NCBI GenBank assembly: GCA_947034895.1
Contig: OX344764.1
Coordinates: 34,536,935-34,600,934 of the forward strand
Source: Rhytidiadelphus loreus
Lineage: Eukaryota > Streptophyta > Bryopsida > Hypnales > Hylocomiaceae
DNA: 64,000 nt
Direction: 5' to 3'
Part shown: positions 24,073 to 37,033 of the stretch, one piece after another
Numbering within the stretch: position 1 is the stretch's first letter
How the letters are laid out: each line of letters starts with the position of its first letter
The notes under the pieces: generated by a model
What the model was told of the DNA's origin: nothing
Databases searched by the model: none
Seen by the model: only the letters and a program-made list of their open reading frames with translations
Position numbers and translations under genes: made by a program

Positions 24073-25315
24073 TTAAGCACTTGGACAGCATATTTTGGCA
24101 CACTGAAAATTGGCCAAATTAACAAATACAAGCTTATTTAACCCTGGAGCATCGGGACTCATTTGAGAGGTGGCTGGAAGAGTGTGAAGTGCACATTTTT
24201 TTTGATACCAATAATTTTGAATTGCATGGGACGATGGCAGAAGGAGCCGTAAGATCTGGAGCAGCATACCGCATACTTTCAGGAAGTGCTCATGGATTTC
24301 GACAGGAGTTTGCGGATTTGAAGATCAAAAGCTTTGACCGGAAGAGGAGGGGCGTTGACCAGGACAGGCAGAGTGACTTCGACATGAATTGTACGTCGCC
24401 ACAACTGCAAAAAGGTTGGAAAATTCCGAGGAAAAAACTTGACTGCAGAGAATCAACTTGTGAATGAGTCTGTCCATTTCTCAGCAAATGTTGTTGCACA
24501 TATAGAATTCAAGTGACCTTGCAATGCAATCAACTTGCTGGAAGGTGGAGACACTACTTCATTTCTGAAGTCGCTGACCAGACCGGAGCCGTGCCCGATC
24601 ACAAATACATTAGAATTTCTTGGTCGTCTGGCTGGCGACAGGTGGTCGTGCTTGGGTCCACAACAGAATTAAAATAAACGTTTCAAATTTCCGCATGCAC
24701 CACGACTCCTCATTTTCTAAGTAATCATCTTCAGCTGGCCTCAGAGTAGCCAACCGCGTAACCGCTAGTTTTGACAACTCCTCATAAAAATTACATTTCT
24801 GTAATAGACGCATGCGTGGCGCTATACAATGCCTACTCTTCACACTAAACTTCGTAGCTTAGAGTGGTCATGTTTGAATTTACTAAGTATCTCTCTCCAT
24901 TATTATAATCAGGAAATCCATTGTCCTTGCTCACTGCCCTGTGGAAAATTTTCCTCTGCTATTTCAGTTTTCATCACTGCCCTGCCTGAGGGCAACAACA
25001 AATTTTGGTTCTAAATCTACATGTTTGTGTGCACTAAATTTTTGCACGCAGTTGCAAGCTCTAATGCTAGTGCTGTGAACGTGAATCGACAGAGAACTCG
25101 TTACTGCACTCTAAAAAAACGGATGGATGAAAATTCGACGCCCTCCGTTTTCTACTATGCAATGTTCTTTCCGTTCATCGTCCACTTTCTGTACGTCGGA
25201 GCGCTCCAGGGTTAAACCCTCTTCTCAATCTACCCGCAATGGAATCAACTCATCCTCAGTAGACTTACTCAAGGCCTCAAGCAATGAAGCAATATGTACG
25301 CAGCTAGTTCAAAGG
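24073..25315. other. Spacer of mixed composition, possible decayed gene fragments
   Basis: About 24230-24850 is less AT-rich than its surroundings. Two short frames look more protein-like than chance. One is plus 24234-24467 (78 aa from the ATG, charged, SGSAHGFRQEF..DLKIKSF). The other is minus 24610-24843 (FYEELSKLAVTRLATLRPAEDD near its start). Neither matches a family I know, and I find no exon partners. They may be remnants of a gene or of a transposon. Confidence 0.3.
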
Positions 25316-25893
25316 AATTATCCCTCCACAAAAAATGTACAATTTGAACACATTGTCCGACCGTCACAAGAAAAGAAGCAAATTTTATCAGTGAAACCTC
25401 ACATCATATCATCATCATACTTTGATTGGTGACTGGTTGACTTCAAGCATTGGCGCTCCTCAACAATGATGCTCTGGAAACTTAATCTTATTGACGTCAA
25501 TGTCGATAAATTGGCGATATTTCATTATTTTGGTCTGGCTCAGGATCCATTAATGTCCTAGTTTGTGACCTGAAATGAGAACTTTGTGAAGATGCATGTC
25601 ACAATTTTGGTACAAGTACAAATGTGAGAAATTGACGTTTATTATCAGTTGTAAAGGTTTCCGCAGTTGCGGGCCACAACTTTGGCACTCTAAAGTGCGT
25701 CTACAGATATCTGCATGTTAACTAGTGCAAACAGAGTAGGAGAAGAGTAGGAGATGCATGGAGCCTGCAGATGGTCTAAAACTCTGCACGAATCTCAGTG
25801 AGTACTTGACGGACATCTCTCACGTTCCACATGAATTGAATGATTCATCCGGGTGCTTAAACCAATCATTCAATGCAATCTTTTATTGATTGA

Positions 25894-28800
25894 TTACTTC
25901 TGAAACTCCGTGACAGCAACCTGGTCCACTTTGCAGACGACCTTGACTTCTCGAAACCCTGCAGCCAAGCCCAGCTTGCGGTAGTCACTTTCGGTGCGTT
26001 CTCGGGCCCCGGATTCGTTGAAGGCCATCATGTGGATGTCATTTTGCAGGGTCATGTGATCCGCTCCCTCAAAGTTGATGATTTCGGGCAACATGTCGTC
26101 CAGCGCTATCAATTTGCCGTCGCAAGGCAACGCCTCGTAACACTTCGTCAAGATCCTCACACAATGCTCGTCATCCCAGTCGTGCAAGATGTACTGCAGA
26201 GAGGAGATCGACACCAAATAAAATGTCAGTCATTCTTTTGGTTTGGCCATATTCCATGCGCCATTTTCACATTAACATTTGCTAGTTGTGCTTATTGTGA
26301 TTATATATATACATATTTAAACTTGTATGCACATTGCACTTTATCCACAAGCCATCGCTAACTCAGGTTTTTTCACCGCAAGCCTCCTCCCGGCTTCCTC
26401 AGTCATTCATTTCTTTCCTTTCTCGAAGGTGCACTGCACTTGCCAATCAAATGAAACTGAGAACCGGTACGTTCCACTTGAGGAATATCGAGCAAGTTCA
26501 ATGAAATTGAACGTCAATCTCGTTAAACTGACGGTATTCCATGCGACATATATCTTCTGTCACAAAGGTCTAAATTCAGGCCACAAACTAAGACAGGTAG
26601 ATTGATTTTGGATTTAGCTGAACCACACCAAAGTAATGGAATTTCGCCAAGTTAACGAAATGGACGATATTGGGAAGTTCCCAATTGCCCAAAATGAGAT
26701 GCACGAGCAGACTTTCCTTACACTTTCCTTACACAACTCCAACAGGTCTAGATTTATATGTTGCACAATTGCACATGCACAAAACTCTCCAATTTCAGCT
26801 GAACTTTGCCAACGTAATGGAAACTCCCTTTTCACGCTCACGGAGTCAGTCAACCAGCAGAACGAATCAACACCTGGAGCTACAAGCAATTCTAGTTGCT
26901 TCTAGAGTCTGTTTGCTGTAACAGAAAATCAACGAAGTGTTACAGAGACTATCAATGTCACTCAATTGAGCTGTAATGGACGAAATTCCATGACTTTGGC
27001 ACTCTTCAGGGAGCAAGGCCTGAATCGCAAATCTACAGCGGTCCTAATTCTGAGAGCTTTCTGCAGAGGAATGTCCCATTTCTGGTGCCTAGAATCGCAC
27101 CAATTTACCGAGATTAATTGACGATAGTCGTGAGATTAATTAATTCACGATGTCAATCAATCATATCAAAGTTATTAATTATGGGCAATTTCGTTAAAAT
27201 GGCACCATTCCGTTTACTTTGGCAGTTTTTACTGGTCAGACCAGGCGGTCTGAAATGTACAACTTTTCTAAATGTTTGAAATCTACATTTGTCTTAGATA
27301 TCACTTTAACAGTTCAAACTATGTGAAATCTATACCACTCTTAGATTTATGAAATCTATACAAATTAAAGATTTCTACATCTATACCAAAACTAGATTTT
27401 ACTTTTACAATTCAGACCGAACTGTCTGAAAATGGCACATGGAATACCGCCATTTTAACAAAATTGCCCATTAATATTATTGTTCATATCCCATCTCTCT
27501 CAGTCAAAAAGTCTCATTTCACGTCCAAGGTATTTGCACTGACTTGAGTCTCTATCCGAACATAAATTCGGTGTCTAGTCTACACACATGATTCAAACTA
27601 TATTCTAGTTCCTCCTAATGCAAGAATGGGGGAGGGGTGTGTGAACTCAGACAGACCTTCAGGAGGATGGCGTCACCGTCCTTGGGAACGGACTCAAACA
27701 TATTCCCAGCCACATGCTCCACTCCTGCCAAGGCTCAATCAATCATGGACCACTTCAATTCCCTTCCAGATGAATCATGCGTACAAATCTAGCTTTCACC
27801 AGCAATCTAAAATACAACGCAAACAGAAGTTCCAGAACTGGCAGAATTAAGAGAGTTGTAAGAGTTAAGCATGAAGGAAATGAGAACGGGCTTTACCATC
27901 TCAGTTTGAAATAATCATTTCCACCTCCAAGCTAAGTGATATACTATACCCCGTTTCATTAGCACGATCATGGTAAATCTTAAAAGTCCCTTGTGTTGAG
28001 ACAGTGCATGCACACAAAATTAAATCGAAGACTGGTGTGCACTGCAAAACTTGAGTAAAGGTTTCAAAGAACTCTACGTCGTAATTGCTGACGAAATTCC
28101 ACAACATGCAGTAGGGAGTTTTGAGACTTTTACCATGAGGGAAATGAAAACAGACTTCGATCACCTTCTCTAATTTCCACTTCTTACTTAAGAGATATTC
28201 GGTATCCCGTTTCATTACTCATTAGCATGCATGATGGTAAATTCTTAAGCCTTCCTTGTGTTGAGATTTCAAACATTGGTGTGTGCAGCACTCCAAAACT
28301 TCAATCAAAAGTAAGAATTCCAAGAGCTCTGACGAAATCAATGCCGATCCAGCTCCAAATCCATCCATCCATCCATCCATGCATCGCCGAGTTTCGGAAT
28401 CTTACTCGGAATTGGCTCGCACGCGCTGATCACATGCGGCTGATCGAAGTTGACTGCTCGTATATGCGCATACCTCTCCGTGACCAGCTTCATCGACGAC
28501 CCCATCCCCCCTCCCACATCCACCAGCACCTTCACCCCTTCCAACCCTTTGTACTCATCCAGCACCGCCTTCAAATAGATTTTCGAGAGGTCAGTCATCG
28601 TCTTATTAAACAACTCATCAACCTCCGCATTCTGCTTCATATACTCCCACACACTCAGCCCTCCATGCGCCCTCGCGAACACAGTCACCTCATCGTCCAC
28701 CACCGCCTCATGCAAGTGCTTCCAAGCGCTGCCGAAGTGGGCTTGGTCGTGAATGAACAGAAAGTGCACAAAGGAGCCGTGCTCCGCGTCGTCGACAAAG

Positions 28801-29183
28801 AAGCGAGCGATGGGTTCCAAGGCGTAACGACGCTCGGTGACGACGCGGGGGGACACGGGGGGAAGCTGGCCGTCTGAGGAGTTCGTCGTGGTGACAGTTT
28901 CGCGAAGGATGCGCTTCCCGCTCACCATGCGGAGGAGACGGGAGAGGTAGGAGATGTTAATGGGTTTTCCTGGGAGTGCGAGAGCCGCGATCTCGGCGGC
29001 CGTGAGCGAAGCGTTGGGGCCGGCGCGTGAGAGAGCTTCGAAGACTTGGAGGCGGGCGAGGGCGGAGACGACGCTGGGGACGCAAGCGCTGGTGACGAGG
29101 TTGTATGCTGCGAGGCGGACGCTGTCGAGGCTGGTGGGAGGGGCCGAGGGCGCGACGTCCATACTACTGGCCTTGGTGTCCAT
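25894..29183 (-). CDS. Class II (COMT-like) SAM-dependent O-methyltransferase, copy 2, 3 exons, 381 aa
   Basis: Exons on the minus strand: 29183-28406, 27724-27657, 26193-25894. The lengths (778, 68, 300) and phases are identical to copy 1. The first donor is GTAAGA. Motif I reads LVDVGGGMG, the catalytic block YILHDWDDE is intact (His286) and ERTE carries Glu347. The exon 2 end differs (AILLK instead of AIFMK). Intron 2 is 1463 bp against 1170 bp in copy 1. The difference is accounted for by the foldback element at 27182-27470. Intron 1 is 681 bp. The whole unit, including introns and promoter-proximal sequence, is inverted relative to copy 1. The downstream ~580 bp (25316-25893) instead matches copy 3. 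No defect is seen, so it is probably functional. The substrate is unknown. Confidence 0.92.
27182..27470. mobile_element. 289-bp foldback MITE in intron 2 of methyltransferase copy 2
   Basis: The ends TGGGCAATTTCGTTAAAATG and CATTTTAACAAAATTGCCCA form a TIR with one or two mismatches. TTA lies on both outer sides (27179-27181 and 27471-27473), the target size and sequence typical of PIF/Harbinger-type elements. The paralogous intron of copy 1 (near 13065-13080) has the uninterrupted site, and the intron length difference (293 bp) fits element plus 3 bp. Confidence 0.8.
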
Positions 29184-29330
29184 GGCGTTCAAGCTCTTAG
29201 AAGTTCGGCAAGCAAAGCCACTGCAAAAGACTCACAGCTAGCGCGCCCGGGTCGGTCGATCACAGCCAAATGAATTCGCGGCCCGACTCGCAGCTCGATT
29301 CACAGCCCGAATATTCAAAGAGATCAAGTG
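29184..29330 (-). promoter_or_regulatory. Promoter/5' leader of methyltransferase copy 2
   Basis: On the minus strand it carries GGGCTGTGAATCGAGCTG, GAGTCGGGC and GGCTGTGATCGA words, as before copy 1, then the shared GTGGCTTTGCTTGCCGAAC just before the ATG. No core promoter motif can be called with confidence. Confidence 0.55.
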
Positions 29331-31449
29331 CAACTGAATCTTGTCAATCAGCTACCTTGTACTTTCCAGTGCAATGGAGGTACAACTGATCTTCGCTTTT
29401 GCCTCTCAGTCACAAGCTCAACAACCAAACTCGTGCCGCAGCTATGTATGTTGGAAACTACCTCATTGAGATGAGATATTTATGACCTTTCAACACAAGA
29501 ACATGCAACCAAAATGGACCACCCAATATGCTATTGTAGTGTATTCTTAAAATTTATCCATAAGAATGATATTTTTTGACTTTGAGTCAAGGTAATGAAA
29601 TGAAAGTCGCCTACTCTAATTTTTCGTGTAATTTGAATTTTTTAATTTATTTGAAAATTGAATATTTTATTGTAATTTGAACTTTATTACTTTAATTAGG
29701 TGTATTTTCAATGTTTAATGAAATGTCTTCACAAAATGACATGGAAATTTTGTTTGTACTATGATGTTCTTCACTGTAAATTACACCTATAGTGAAATTT
29801 TCAGATTTTTTGAGATAATTTACAATTTGATATGGTTTTTCTTCACTTTTTCTTCAAAAATTCTCAAAAAATTCTAGAAAACATTTGATGTAGAAAAGAG
29901 GTGTGATTTCATCAACCTCTATAAAATAAAAGTAAACTAATTCATTTAGTTGATAAATGGGAATATAGAAGGTGAAGGAATTTAGCTTGAAATTCCATGG
30001 TAATGCCCCACATTTTAGGATTAAAGAGGTCTAGTGCATAAATCTCAAATGTGAGGCTAATGTGTACACTGTGGTAAAGAAAGCGCGCAAATTGAAACTA
30101 TTGTAAGATGAGTACCCTCAAAACGCAACTTTTTGCTAATGTAACCTGTTATTATTATTATATTTGTCACATTTTCATATTTTGTTTTTAGCAAGTAAAA
30201 GGAGGTTCTAATGCACCAAAGAATGCCACATTTGGATATTGTATGTAAAAGTTATGAAGGGCCAAAGTTTTCTTTGGTAGAGGTCCTAAAATTGTTTCTT
30301 CCACATAGGTATATAATGATTTTGGAGATGTAACTGGAGTAATGATGGTGGTTTTAGATCAAGGACGCATTTTGGCCAATGCCCACCTTAATGATTAAAT
30401 CAAAATTAAATAAAATCATTTAGTTTTTGTGAATATGGATTTATCTGTTGATGGGACCAATTTCTAGTGCAAAGTTGGAAGGGGATAATTATTCAAGTGA
30501 AAAATATCTAATTTTTGAAATGTGTGTTTTAACCATTGAACAAAGGGCCGGTCACATTTGTTTTGTCACCATGTGAATTGTTGGCTTAAAAAAATGAAAA
30601 AATACTTATTGGAAGACAAACTAATGTAGATGATATTTCCTTTCCACACAAATTTTGGAGGATGAATAGTTGCATTTATGTTCTACATGAAGAGATTCTT
30701 TGTCATTCATCATCCGAAAAATGTCCTCCGTGTCGTTTATAGATTAATGTAGAAATCTATTGAAGTTTGACCAACCCCAAACATGAAATGTCCTTTTAGG
30801 GGCTAAAGTAAAAAAAAAGGTGAGATTCATAGAATTGAATGTAAAAATATATCTTGAGATATTCATTGAAATACACAAAAAAATATCATGAGCCAAAGTA
30901 GGGCACAAAGTTGGAATGCACTATGTGATAGAGTGAAACTCCGAATCCACTAGCAATGATATGGATAGGTGGAAATTGATGTTATTTTTTAGCTCAATTT
31001 AGCCTTTTGAATCATATTTGGGTTCCAATGTGATATCTTTACATTATGATTGAGCTAATGTGGTATCTATCAATGTGAAAAATCTCTATTAGTTTCATAA
31101 TATAAATATTTTATTATAATTTGTTAAATAATAGATGAATATGTATTGGTAAATACAACCAAAAAAAGAAATTAATTTAAATTTTTTCTAAGAGGTAAAA
31201 ATAACTATGACGAATAGTGATAAAAAAATTTCAAGTAATTTTTTTCTTTTTTACACCCAAAAATCACTTGGAAATGACTTGCATTCAAATCATGACACTC
31301 ATGTTACATTTACCTTAGCAAAGTTGATTGACAATCTTTTTATAATAATTTTCATGTTTGTAAAAAAACAAATTCTACAAATGCTGATTTTTTTTTAAAT
31401 TAATGGAAAAAAAAATTAATGTGAATTTTAAAAGTGTAATATGTACATG

Positions 31450-31485
<36 letters not shown>

Positions 31486-32340
31486 GAAATTTTCACCAAA
31501 AATAAAGGTTAGAATGAGAAACAATACTTACAATTTTGTGTTGTTTAAATTTTAATATATAGAGCTTCCAATTCTAATAACTCATTGAAGTTTTAAATTT
31601 TTTCAAAATTTTCAAATTTAACAGAAATATAACTGATTAGACTTCATTTAAAAAAATTTAATCTAAATTAAGAAAAATGAACGCATTGAAAGTTGCATTC
31701 AAGTTTGAACAAGGCACATCATTTATTGGATACGGGAACCTTAAAAAATTACAATAGGAATTAACCCTTAATCCCTTAATGCTTCAAATTTTCACACATT
31801 TTTGCTTATATCTTTGTACAGTAATATCATTTAGCAAAATTTCATGAAATTGGACATTAAAGAAGGTTGTCTTTTCAAGATTCAAGTGTTACATTGGATA
31901 AATGAGAAGGTAGTTGGATGAAACAACGCCTGCAAGCCCTCTGTTCATTGTCCATAATATGGATGTTGGAGCGCTCAAGGGTTAAAAGACGTTGAAGCCG
32001 AAAAGTGGTCTATGGATAACGTCATTGTTCACTATAGAAACAAAGAATGCATCTATTGGTCCAATAATCGAAGCAGTTTGGCTGACTATCTAGGTCATGG
32101 GGTCACGTCCTTTAAGGGTTGAAGACATGCCCATGACATGCAGATGAATATGCAGCGTCTGTTCACCTTCAATTCATGGACTTTCCTCTCTTTCCGAACC
32201 TGGGTAACCTTTTTAAATACATGACGACAACAGTGACGTGGAGTGATGACAGGAGTGACATGGAGTTGTCAATCTAGGTGATCAGTCATGCAAATAGTTC
32301 ATGTTAGGATAATTAATTCAGTTTTAGAGCAGGTTATTGG
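29331..32340. other. AT-rich intergenic DNA
   Basis: There is no gene. 30820-31020 is a decayed copy of the block at 54105-54500 (AGGTGAGATTCA, AAATATCATGAGCC, GGTGGAAATTGATGTT). 31453-31482 is an (AT)n microsatellite. About 31920-32290 is less AT-rich, and its GGAGCGCTCAAGGGTTAAA resembles 25196-25216, but no coding frame is supported. Confidence 0.5.
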
Positions 32341-32354
32341 TCTTGTCACTCCCA

Positions 32355-32905
32355 TTTGAAGACATGTGATGTTTTCTTTTGAGTTTATTGAATAATTTTT
32401 TAAGGTGAAGATAAAGAGCAACAAAATTTTAGTCAAACACATGTGATGTTCTTCCTTTAGTTTATTGAATAATCTTTGAAGGTGAAGATAAAGAGTCACC
32501 AAATTTTTGTCAATATATGTGACGTTTTCTTTTTAGTTTATTGAAGAATCTTTAAAGGTGAAGATAAAGAGCTACCAAATTTTTGTCAATATATGTGACG
32601 TTTTCTTTTTAGTTTATTGAAGAATCTTTAAAGATCAAGATGAAGAGCTACCAAATTTTTGTCAAGACATATAATTTTTTCTTTTTAGTTTTTTGAAGAA
32701 TCTTTGAAGGTGAAGATAAAGAGACGCCAAATTTTTGTCAAGACACATGATGTTTACTTTTAAGTTTTTTGAAGAATCTTTGAAGGTGAAGATAAAGAGA
32801 CGCCAAATTTTTGTCACAACATGTGATGTTTTCTTTTTAGTTTATTGAAAAATCTTTGAAGGTGAAGACAAAGAACCACCAAATTTTTGTCAACAAAAGA
32901 AACAA
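32355..32905. repeat. Minisatellite, ~76-bp unit, about 7 copies
   Basis: The unit contains TTTAGTTTATTGAAGAATCT, GAAGGTGAAGATAAAGAG and CCAAATTTTTGTCAA. The phase is exact between neighbouring copies (CAATATATGTGACG at 32511 and 32587). Copies at the edges are more diverged than central ones. Confidence 0.9.
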
Positions 32906-35900
32906 GATATCATATATAATACCGTACAAGGTACTTGTCTAAAAAAATTCATTTGAAATTCTTTAATATTTAACATTTTTTTAATGAATTTTTTTTTGGT
33001 ATTTAAAATTTACATGTTATTACACAAAAAGAAAAGTGCCCTCTATTGTAGACAAAAAGAATTTTTTTTCATAGTTATGCCAAGAAAAGGAGATTGCAAA
33101 AAAAGGGGATTTGCCAAGAAAAGTGCCCTCTAATATTAATGGCATAACTACAAAACACATAAAACATTGTTAGAAAGGTTGGAACAAAATCAAAACAACA
33201 AGATAACAATATTTTGAGGAAATTCAATTCCCATGTATTCAATCTATACAACCACTAAGGTAGAAGATTGCAATTGGCACAGAACAAAAGGAGATGTAAC
33301 TCTTCTCGCAACTCTTAATTAAGCATTGGGAATGTCAATACAATGCTACAAAACCAATGTGATGAATGCTTACAATAATATGTGCACTTCCAATCACTGC
33401 AAATTGCAACAAAGCATAGTTACCATTAAATGGCAAGATTTATTTCTATTAGGGCAAATTGATAAATGATAAGATATTCAACACAATTTATGGTGCATTA
33501 TTTGGATAATGTAAAAATAAGTTATCAATTTTCAAAGTCTAACAATAGGTGTACCATAAATCAATATATACAAAATTCTAATGTACATTCTCAAAACTAA
33601 TGTGTTCATTCTTGGCAAGAATCAAGATGTGATGGTTTTTGGTTAATGATGATTTTGTACTTACCTTATAAGTACCAAGTAGAAAACTTTGTGCTAGTGT
33701 GATATTGGTGAAACTTTGCATTAGGATTGTAAATATGGTCAATTTTGGACATGGAGTCAATAGAAGACCTTTCTAAAGGGTAGGGCCCAACAAATATATA
33801 CATATTTATATAAACTAGTGTACAACATTAAGAAGAACGTAAAGCTATTCTAGTTTGAAGCCAAAAAGAGTGCATTCAAAATTTAACCTTAGACAATTTA
33901 TCATTTCAAAATTAACCTATGAAATTTGTTCATTTATGCAATCTAGATCAATACATCAAATTCCACTCTCAAAAACAGTAACTCCATTTTTGGTTATTTT
34001 TTTGTGTTTTTTATTGAATTAAAAATTGATTGAAAAATATAAATGATGAAATTGCCAATTTATATAAAAAATATTAATGTACATTTGAATCTTTCTTTAA
34101 GAAAATCACGATGTTAATAAGGAAAAAAATCACTATAGATAATTCAATTTCAATGTGTCACCAATAAAACTTGCAAAACAAGTTTCTCTAAATGATAAAA
34201 AATTGGTTTTTGGCAAACTAATTGCACCAAAATGTCAAATGTACAAATCAAGTCAAAATACAAGTGCCAATTAATAAAATCTAATTTCAATCTACATTAT
34301 AAAATTTGTTTAAACATCCTTATGGCATTGCAACATTTATAGTAAAAAAATTTACCTCGATAACATGGTGTTTCTTAAAAGAAAGTTAAACACACCAATA
34401 TTTCTTGCATATTTATACAATCAATTTTTTTTTAAAATTCCACTAATACTTGTCAATATATTATTGTATAAACCAACGATAAACACAAAAAAATACTTAC
34501 CTAAAATGGAGTTTTTATTTTTTGAAAGTGAAATTTGGTATGTTGATTGCAAAAAAGATTAAAACTACTAGAATAGTTTTGAAAAATCCAAAATATTGTT
34601 GTGGATTAAAAGTGGATACAATATAGTATATAAACTCTTCAAAATAGTTAAATTACACATTCTTAAATTCAATATCTTGTAGGCACTTGTTTATGTTTTC
34701 ATGAGGAATTTTCTTGCAAAAACTCTTTATTAAATGTTGTTTAACAACTTTAACCCCTAAATGCCCATTCAAGACCTTTTTTATGTTATATTTTGATGAA
34801 TATTATTAAAAAATTTTGAACCCTAAATCATATAAATTTGAATTAAATATTTAACAAATTACTTACAATAAATAAATAAATAATTATTATTTAGAGAGAG
34901 ATTGAAAGGCTTTAATGTTTGATTAGAAAAGAATAAAAAACTTGAAAATATGAGGTTGAAGAATATAACATGTATAACCTTAATCATTTTATATATGTGT
35001 ATAGTAGATAATTTCTTAGCTTTGTAATCTTTTTTCAATTTGAAGTTAGAATGTGAATCAATAGGCAATGTCCATAACATTGTATTATGCCTGTTACAGA
35101 TACCATAAATACAAGACAAATGGATATTCTTCAAAAAAATATCAGATCCTAGATTTCAAGGAAGAGTATAAGAAGCTAGAATTGCAAAAGATGAATTTTT
35201 GAGACTAAAGATCACCTTAGCCTCAACATTTTTCTATATTACTGTCTATCATTTACTTAAAGTTTTTCTCTTAGAGAACTACTACTTTACTAAACCTACT
35301 ACTTCTAGAGATCTACTACATCTAAAAGGTATGTCCGTGACAGTAGCTCTTGGCTTTTACTCTATATTCCTAGGTGAAAGGTATATTTTTCCACTAGGAT
35401 ACTTTAGAAACACCTACATTTAACTGGCAATGCTTGATTGGGTGAGATTCTTTCCGGGATTCTTTCCTTTATACAATGGACGCACCTCAGTTTTCAAGTA
35501 GTGGGATGGGTTGGGCTTGAAAAATCAAGGAGTAGGGCTATCACACATTTTTAAACTTTTACCAAATCATTCTTAATGTTCGTTGGGGAGGGTCCCTTTG
35601 TTCTTTCCAACATATGGAGAGCCCCCTCAATAAAATGTGGTTTCAATTTGTACTTAGGAAATTTGAGGTATTTTGTCCAAGGTGGTTGCAAGAAACACTT
35701 ATATGGCCAATTTCGTTAAAATGGCGGTATTCCGCATGCCATTTTAATGGAATATCTTCTACAAATGGAGAATAAGTGTGCCATGATAGGGTCATACATG
35801 TGCCAATTTTATGCCTAGCACATTCAAATCACTCCTAGTTCACGCATTTCCACTCCCCTCGGACAATCTTTCCATTGTTTTCATTCTTTTAGTGGTTTCA

Positions 35901-37033
35901 TTTTGTGCCATTTTAATGGAATACTGCCATTTTAACGAAATTGACCATTTATATCTTTATTTTTTGTCCCCTTAGCTTCAAAAGGGTGGTTTCTTGGTTA
36001 TAATTTTCACGGTGTATGTCTAATCTATGTGAAACTTGAAATGAAGGTACATGTGCTAGTTTTAGACATTGAATAACTTTTTGCATTTTTTGAAAATTAG
36101 TCTACTTTTTTCTAAAAGCCTTCTATCGGAAGTCTATTTTTGCCATTTGGGGGGATTTTAGTCTTCTTTTTGACTTAAAAATACAAATTCAAAGCCAAAA
36201 ATTGGGGGATTATTTGTTGTATTAAGATTTCATGTAGTGATGATGAAATTTCATGCAAATTCTAACATGTGTGGCATGCACATAGTCTCAAAGTGTGTGT
36301 TCTTTGTACAAATATTGGAATAGGAAAAATAAAATTCCTTTTAGAAGTATTTGGTGCAATTAAAGCACATTGGAGTGTATAAAACGGTCATTTAAAATTC
36401 ATTTTTATGATTTTTTTAACTTACTAAAAATCAAAATGTTCATATACCCATTTTATGGCAATTTCTAGTCTTCTTGGTTCTATGGTAGTATGTTGTAGTT
36501 AGTAGTAGTGTATTGGATTGCACTAATATTTTTATTCATTCAAAATGCTTTTTAAAGGATTTAAAAAAAAATTAATAGATTTTTTAATAGATTTTTTAAT
36601 ATTTTAAAATGATTCAATTGATTTTTTAATGAATTTTTATTTCATTTTTTTTAACTACATTGTTGTTGTAGTGTACTCAAAGCAATGACAATCCTATGGC
36701 CAAAAAACATAAAGTGTTTCTTAGAACAACCTTCCAACCTATCACATGATATGGCATCAAAGTCTACACTAAGCTCAATGGGATTATGTCATGTGGTATT
36801 TCATGAAATATATAATTGTAGGGAGGGGAGATTAGACTTGCTCTATAACCCTAGTAGATTTTTAGGGCAACTTATGATTTGGATTATATCATACTGTGAC
36901 TTGGCCTTCATCTTTGCAATGACAATTTTTTTTTTTCCAAAGTGGTTTGTGTCTCTCTCTCTAGATTAAAGATGGGTTTAGTTTTGTAATCATGTAATTA
37001 TTTCATAAATAATTACAAAATAAAATACCATGT
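32906..37033. other. AT-rich intergenic DNA with one foldback element
   Basis: There is no credible gene. Short open frames at 34365-34562, 34859-35134, 35199-35423 and 36685-36969 lack domains and lie in low-complexity DNA. The only structured item is the foldback element at 35704-35947. Confidence 0.5.
35704..35947. mobile_element. Foldback MITE of the GGGCAATTTCGTTAAAATGG family
   Basis: The left end TGGCCAATTTCGTTAAAATG and the right end CATTTTAACGAAATTGACCA form the TIR. A second inner pair (GCCATTTTAATGGAATA) lies just inside each end. It is about 244 bp and non-coding. Confidence 0.7.

Noticed and set aside
28361..28384. CATC/CCAT repeat taken as a regulatory element
   Set aside because: It is only a short tetranucleotide run at the end of exon 1 read-through in intron 1 (similar at 12003-12018), explained by slippage.
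28227..28877. 216-aa open frame antisense to exon 1 of methyltransferase copy 2 (with similar antisense frames at 11509-11952 and 52373-52816)
   Set aside because: They mirror GC-rich third codon positions of the real exons. The sense frame has the family motifs and splice sites; the antisense frames have none.
31965..31990. GGGTTAAA words near 31980 and 25210 as telomere-like repeats
   Set aside because: They are single occurrences within a longer weak homology, with no tandem array.
36685..36969. 94-aa open frame as a small membrane protein gene
   Set aside because: It lies in AT-rich spacer ending in a CT microsatellite, with no promoter, splice or family evidence. The hydrophobic stretch is expected from TTT/ATT-rich DNA.
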